A DNA stretch of 38,636 nt from Neoconidiobolus thromboides FSU 785 (Eukaryota; Entomophthoromycota; Entomophthoromycetes; Entomophthorales; Neoconidiobolaceae). This document shows positions 33,347 through 38,636 of this stretch, piece after piece. The stretch spans positions 1-38,636 of the forward strand of contig MU626440.1 in the NCBI GenBank assembly GCA_025603075.1, read 5' to 3'. Position 1 is the first letter of the stretch; each line of letters opens with the position of its first letter. The notes beneath the pieces were generated by a model. That model saw only the letters and a list, made by a program, of their open reading frames with translations, was not told the origin of the DNA and did no database searches. The position numbers and the translations under genes were made by a program.

Positions 33347-36185
33347 ATGAGTGATGATAATAATAATATAAGTAAAAGCCCTTCTTTATTACGTCGTAAC
33401 AGAGCTGATACCCTACCTTCAATGAATTCCGTTCAACAATTTAACATCAATCCTACTCAAGAAAAAAGTAACCTTGGAAATGACCTAACATCATCTCTTT
33501 ATCGTAACCGTCTTAGTTCTTATAGTATCAACCCAACCGAACCAGCTGGGAGTCCTAGCATTACCAAAGTCAATTCCTGGGATGATCCATTTACTTCATC
33601 AAACAAAAGTTACCAAGGAGTTTCAAAGATGCCAACTTCATTTTTATCCCATTATGAAAGTTCGGCAGCTAAAACCCTTGATTTCCTTGGTTTAAATGAA
33701 GAGTTGAATGCTCCAACTATCCCTTCCCCAAAGCTAAATGGTATGATTATAAATAATTTTAATTAATATTCTAAATTTAATTTTATAGCTTCTCGTAGGA
33801 ATAGAGCGATGACGTTACCAGGAAACAATCCTTTAGCACCTCCATTCAAAAGCAATCGACCACCTTCAATGGGTGCAATTAGCGATGGTGAAAGTGAAAA
33901 TACTATTCATTCGCCTACTTCTGGACAATCTACACTTCTTGATGGAGCCCAAAAAGACCAAGTAATTGATTTGATTATGAATAATATAGTATTTATTAAT
34001 TTGACTAGGATTTAGAATGTTTGTCCCTTAAGTTAGAGAACTTGAGTCTTGATACTACTCTTAGCAAATTGACAGTTGAACTTTCCAAATATGGAGATGT
34101 TGAATCTGTACAAATGGTTAAAAAAGACGGGGTTGGTTATGTTACATTTTCCAATGCAGAAGAAGCAAAGAATGCTCAAACTAGTATGAACAACAAAGAA
34201 TTTTTAGAATCACTTCTGAAAGTCAATTTTTATAGAGTTAGTATTAATATAGATATTTAGTTAATTGAAACTAACTTTTACAGGAACCAACTAATGATCA
34301 AACAAATACAGCTAATTCTAGTCAAGGTAATAAATTTACCTTAAATTTTTTTAACGCTAAACAGCAAATTAGGTAATCTTGCTACTGATCCTTCCGGTTT
34401 AAATCAAAACAATTCTGGTGCTAGGTAATGAAATATTCAAAATTAAAATTAAATATACTTATTTTTTTAATAGTCAAGAAGCCAATAGTTTCTATAAAAA
34501 AGTACATTATTTCATTTCAAAATTTAAAGTAAAAATCTAACAATACATAATAGACTATAGACTATTATAACCAACAAGCAGAAGATTTTAAGCTAGCTGT
34601 AGCTGAAGTTTCAACTAGAGGCTTAAAAAAGCATGGTAAATTAAAGTTGATGGTTTTTTGACTGAGAATTTAACATTTCAATAGAACTTCTTATGTCATA
34701 CGAATATGCAGTTACCTTACCACCTATCCCAAATCCAACTTTTAAGAAAAGAGTTGAGCCAACCAGATTAAGAGAGCTTCGTAAATTGCTTGAATCGGAA
34801 CCTAATACCGAAGCAATTGATAGCTCTTTTGAAGAAACTAAAGATTCGTGGGTGGATCTTTGCTCAGGTAGGATGTTTTATTGTATTTTAGAAGCATATA
34901 ATTAATACGGTTAATAGATTATATTGGGAATATTATTATTCAAAAGCTTATTGAACATGGGACTGAAGAACAAAAAACAATGCTTATAAATTCTGTTGCA
35001 CCATATATGGCAGCTATTGGAATTCGTAAGTTAAATAACCATTATTTTGATATTTATTAAAATATAAAATAGATAAAAATGGTACTTGGGCTATTCAAAA
35101 AATGATTGAATGTGCTGATACGGACGCACAGGTATATTCATTCGAAATTATGAAATTTTATAAATCTAACTTTATCTTATAAGGTTGTTCCAATAGCTGC
35201 TGCTTTAAAACCTTTTACACCTGCACTTCTTTTGGACCAGTTTGGAAATTATGTAGTACAATGTTGTTTAAAATTTGAGTCTCCTAACAATCAGTTCATT
35301 TTTGATGCTATTTACTCTCGATGTTCCGAAATTGCACAGGGACGCTATGGTGCAAGAGCAATACGCACTTGTTTAGATAGTCAATTTACTACACAAAAAC
35401 AAAAGGAATTAGTTTCCGAAGCGCTTATGCGTAACGCCTATTCTCTTTCTACTAATGCTAATGGCTCACTCTTGTTAAATTGGATACTTGACTCTCAATT
35501 TACCGAGCATTATATGGGTATTGTAGTCAATTTGAGTGGCCATTTATCACAGCTGTGCTGCCATAAGTTAGCTTCTTCAATTATTGTTCGATTAATTAAT
35601 CAGCAACTCGATTCACAAGCACGTGAATACCTTCTTTATAAACTCTTTTTCCAAAACTCTGGACCTGTAATCAAAGATATTCTTACTGATTATAGCCAAG
35701 GAAACCAATTTGTACAAAAAATATTAAATTCTCCATATCTAGATGAAGAAACCAAAGCTTCGATTCAAATGTCAGTAACAAAATATAATAGTCAATATAT
35801 AGATCATCAACAACTTATGGGATATCGTCGTCTCCTTTTCGATGAAGCCATGGCTCATTCTGGACATTTCCTTCAGAATCAAGCTTTACCAATTCAACAC
35901 GATCCCAATTTCCCATCATTCAATCCTGGAATGAATCCTGGGATGCCAAATACTCAAGATAACCCTGGAAACTGGTCTTGGGGATGGAATAGCCAGGCTC
36001 AAACCCAAGCCACGTTACCAAACTATATTACAAGTATGTCAACGCCAAGTCCCAATCTTTTTAACCAAAATAATTCTTATTTTATGCCCACTACCGCCCC
36101 AAGTATGAATTCCGGTAGTGTACAGCCAAATGAGTCAAAAGATTCCAAAACTTCGACCTCTCATATTGCCCTTAACATCAATTGA
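33347..36185 (+). CDS. JSN1/PUF1-like RRM and Pumilio-repeat RNA-binding protein
   Basis: This Puf protein probably binds 3' untranslated regions of mRNAs, like fungal Jsn1/Puf1 and Puf2, which act on mRNAs for membrane or mitochondrial proteins. Eleven exons (starts 33347, 33789, 34009, 34284, 34373, 34474, 34554, 34685, 34918, 35073, 35184) give 783 residues. Residues 1-189 are Ser/Asn/Pro-rich with two R-R-x-R-A patches (LLRRNRADTLP and SRRNRAMTLP). An RRM lies at about 190-265 (CLSLKLENL..., GVGYVTFSN). The Puf domain runs from about 345 to 650, with repeats visible as DYIGNIIIQKLIEHG, KNGTWAIQKMIE, DQFGNYVVQCCL, GRYGARAIRTCL and NGSLLLNWIL. The tail is Asn/Gln/Pro/Ser-rich. Exons 6 and 7 (34474-34501, 34554-34635) are the least certain splices. 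Confidence 0.88.
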
Positions 36186-37462
36186 AACCTATTTAATAAT
36201 TGTTCCTTTTCTTTTAGATGTATGCTTTAGTTTTTACTTGACTTTATTTTAAAAGTTACAAGATTAATATTAAACTTCAATATTGTTCTTGTCCAAACTT
36301 TCTAGTTTCTTTATGCTAATAAATGTATTTTTTTTTACTTCTATTAATACTTGCTTTGGGTAAAAGGTTGAGTAATTAATTATTAAATAAATGTTATAAT
36401 ACTAAACCTGTTTATTTTTCATGTGCCATTTCAGTTTTATTGTGAAGTAACTGACGGAATGGAATGAGAGTAGTTTATGCCTACTATTAAAAGCCATATA
36501 GTAAAACCTATTAAAAATCTAGAATTGTAGAGGCTTAAAGTGAAAATAATAGCATAAATGCCTAATTAGATGGATAAATGCTTACTTCCTTTAGTTTAAT
36601 GTTCTTACTTTTTACTTCTATAAGAACTATTGACGCCTTCACTTAGATTTACTTTGCTTCTCATAAAGCACACAGTGTTGTTAACTTTTCCGAATTTCAA
36701 AAATAGTTTAAGATAGGCTTAAAATGATAGATTTTTATACTAATTAAAAGAATATAACATACATCATTATAATATCTATATAAAGTAACATTGGTTATAT
36801 GTTGATAAAATAAAATGAAATAAACATGAATAGACTTAAATGCTTTGAATTTATGACTTTTTCTTTTTTAAGGAAATCTTGGAGGAAATAAACTCCCAAG
36901 CGGTTTATTACTAGAAGTAAGTAGATGTATAAAAAAATTGAATAATGAGGATAAGGATAGCTGAAATCAAAGGAAAAAGTAGATAAATTTCAAAATTTCA
37001 AAATTAAATAAAATGGTTGTTTATAGTATTTTGTAAAATTTATAAACTAAAACAGAAAAATAATAAGCTTAGAATACAAAATCACCTAAATAATATCAAC
37101 ACATGATAAGTTTAATCCATTTCTATTAATTATTCATTTTTTTATTTTTAGTTTTATCACTTTATTATTATTATTAAAGGTTAAAATTTATGAAACCAAA
37201 TTATCTACTAATTTATTAGAAAATAAAAAAAGCTATAGAACAAATAGACGTTATTAGTAAAAATATAAGTAATATTTTAAAACTTTGAAATAAAGAATAG
37301 GTTTCAAAAACAAGGTCTTAATAAATTGAAAATCCTTGAGATTAAGACATTTCCAAAGGAATCCCTAGTGCTACTATAAGTATTTAAAAAAACTTATGGA
37401 AATTTATACACACTTATAAGAAAGGATTTTGTTGACTTCCATAGATCTGAGAGCACTTGATA
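36186..37462. other. gene-free AT-rich region downstream of the Puf gene
   Basis: No coding frame or RNA gene is seen. The first part presumably carries the 3' untranslated region of the Puf gene. The only repeat is the MITE at its right edge. Confidence 0.5.
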
Positions 37463-37562
37463 TGGGGATGTTTTTTTAGCTTCAGCATTTTTTCTATCTT
37501 TTAAGCGCTATTTGAGTGGGAAAATTGTTAGTAAAATTCTTAAATACAAAAATACATCCCTA
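37463..37562 (+). mobile_element. MITE copy 8 (TA target)
   Basis: This 100-bp copy starts TGGGGATGTTTTTTTAG and ends AAATACATCCCTA, with TA on both sides (37461-37462 and 37563-37564). The core TTTTAAGCGCTATTTGAGTGGGAAAATT is intact, split by a line of T's as in copy 2. It sits between two convergent genes. Confidence 0.87.
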
Positions 37563-37865
37563 TATATTAGAAAATTCCCGACTCAATTTATATTAAGGTC
37601 AAATAATATAACGCTTATTATTAAATTAGTAACTTATCGATTAATAATTTACTTGATAAATTTAAAAATAATAAGCTGCTTAAACATCTGTGTTTATTTT
37701 CAAAGGATTCTTTTAATAGCTCTTTATGAAACTGTATATAGTCATAATTGGTCTATACTAAATTTTTAATAATTTTAAGATACAAAATTAATATATAACA
37801 TCACTTAATATGACGACAACACGAAATTGTAAATTTTGAAGCGATAATAATATATATAAAAATAT
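37563..37865. other. intergenic between MITE and PRXL2-like gene
   Basis: This is AT-rich and non-coding as far as I can see. An 85-codon frame at 37512-37769 begins inside the MITE and is not credible. Confidence 0.5.
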
Positions 37866-38597
37866 TTATTTTGTGATATCAGAAATATAAGATCCAAGTG
37901 TACTTGAGCTTTTCTTGAAATATTTTGATTTAACAATGAAGGATGAGGGAACATCGTCCTCAATATCGTTTTCATCAGCACCAATTACTTGGCATATTTC
38001 TTTAATACAAGGAAATAAAGCAAGTTTGTTTGGTTTAAACTCGTAAATTATGCTTTTATCTGGCTTTATGATAAACATGCCACCCAATTGCTTGATATCC
38101 CCGCTACCAGAGTCTTTGACATTAAGCACATCCATAACATAGTCGTCTACTTTTTTAACAAATTTACTGTTCATTTGTTTATTCAATTCCTTATCGCTCA
38201 ATTTGACTAATCCTGCTGCATGGTATACCTTTCTTTCTACATCTAATAATATATCCCAATCCCAATATCCGTTTAAAAAATCAGTCAAATCGATATCTTC
38301 AAAAGCAACTGCAACTAAATGAATTTTCTTTTCATCTAAAATCGGTTGGAGCCTTTTTAGCATTAAAACTTCATGACGACATAAACAACAACCTAATCTT
38401 GGCAATACTTTCAGTAGTACTGTCTTATCATTCCATTTTTCTTCCAGTAGAACATCTTTCCCTGTTGGATTTTTCAGTACTATGTTGGAAAATATGTCAG
38501 CATCTCTCTTGTCTTTAGTTTTATTTATTTTTAAAAGCTTAAATATTGCTTTCAATTGGACTTTTATACCCTTTTTTATTGTTTTATTTGATACCAT
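37866..38597 (-). CDS. peroxiredoxin-like 2 (PRXL2/AhpC-TSA-like) protein
   Basis: This single-exon protein of 243 residues has the thioredoxin-like fold of the PRXL2/AAED1 group. The redox motif is PRLGCCLCRHE, giving C70, C71 and C73 at the usual position of the CxxC site (C70-x-x-C73), followed by a helix and the strand HLVAVAFED. Next comes WDILLDVERKVYHAAGL, the counterpart of the family's FLDEKKKFY segment, and a later GGMFIIKPDKSIIYEF strand. The N-terminal 30 residues are strongly basic (Lys-rich) and the C-terminal 40 are Asp/Ser/Lys-rich. It may detoxify peroxides or act as a thiol switch; no substrate is provable. It is the only intron-free gene in the window. Confidence 0.82.
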   Translation of the reverse strand: MVSNKTIKKGIKVQLKAIFKLLKINKTKDKRDADIFSNIVLKNPTGKDVLLEEKWNDKTVLLKVLPRLGCCLCRHEVLMLKRLQPILDEKKIHLVAVAFEDIDLTDFLNGYWDWDILLDVERKVYHAAGLVKLSDKELNKQMNSKFVKKVDDYVMDVLNVKDSGSGDIKQLGGMFIIKPDKSIIYEFKPNKLALFPCIKEICQVIGADENDIEDDVPSSFIVKSKYFKKSSSTLGSYISDITK

Positions 38598-38636
38598 TTA
38601 TTTGAAATAAAATTTTACAAATTAATAATTTATCTT

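Noticed and set aside
33989-34008. A 20-nt intron in the Puf gene (donor GTATTT at 33989)
   Set aside because: It keeps the frame, but 20 nt is far below every other intron. The donor GTAATT at 33962 with the same acceptor gives a 47-bp intron, also in frame and matching the next intron's size.
37512-37769. 85-codon frame on the + strand
   Set aside because: It starts inside a MITE and continues through AT-rich intergenic DNA.
1-38636. tRNA or rRNA genes
   Set aside because: I looked for GGTTCRANNCC-type B boxes and cloverleaf-like stretches in the intergenic regions and found none I could support.

Overview
This is a nuclear DNA window from a very AT-rich eukaryote, most likely a fungus. 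Protein genes are split by many short GT-AG introns (mostly 45-85 bp; donor usually GTAAGT/GTAAAT, acceptor TTTAG/AATAG). The standard code fits, since TAA, TAG and TGA all act as stops. A fungal source is suggested by a JSN1/PUF1-type RRM plus Pumilio protein and by a PH-domain protein resembling the Spo71/Mug56 sporulation family. A mitochondrial tRNA thiouridylase and Tim22 imply true mitochondria with their own translation. The base composition and intron density would suit an early-diverging fungus, but the class cannot be settled from this window.

Layout. 1-1945: repeats only, namely a 464-bp LTR-like repeat interrupted by a 101-bp MITE, plus further MITE copies. 1946-18643: a dense block of nine genes: an unknown Asn/Lys/Glu-rich protein (-), MCM4 (+), Tim22 (+), Pin1-type prolyl isomerase (-), ARMC8/Gid5-like armadillo protein (+), mitochondrial MnmA/MTU1 (-), SAP18 (-), Beclin 1/Atg6 (+) and an MFSD5-like major facilitator (+). 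18644-21741: a repeat cluster with at least five MITE copies and a second, inverted copy of the LTR-like repeat. 21742-26563: Spo71/Mug56-like PH protein (+) converging on CCT8 (-). 27642-30278: membrane-anchored gamma-glutamyltransferase (+). 30279-33346: gene-free, holding a fold-back element and a pyrimidine-rich leader. 33347-36185: JSN1-like Puf protein (+). 36186-37865: a MITE in otherwise featureless DNA. 37866-38597: peroxiredoxin-like 2 family protein (-).

The genes are mainly eukaryotic housekeeping (replication licensing, mitochondrial import and tRNA modification, chaperonin, autophagy, GID/CTLH ligase, glutathione turnover) and do not form one pathway. Intron-exon models were spliced by eye; each total length is a multiple of three and gives an uninterrupted reading frame.

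The most unusual content is the mobile DNA: a compact roughly 100-bp inverted-repeat family inserting at TA. One copy sits inside an LTR-like repeat whose sister copy, 19 kb away, preserves the empty site. I did not find a convincing new multi-gene system.
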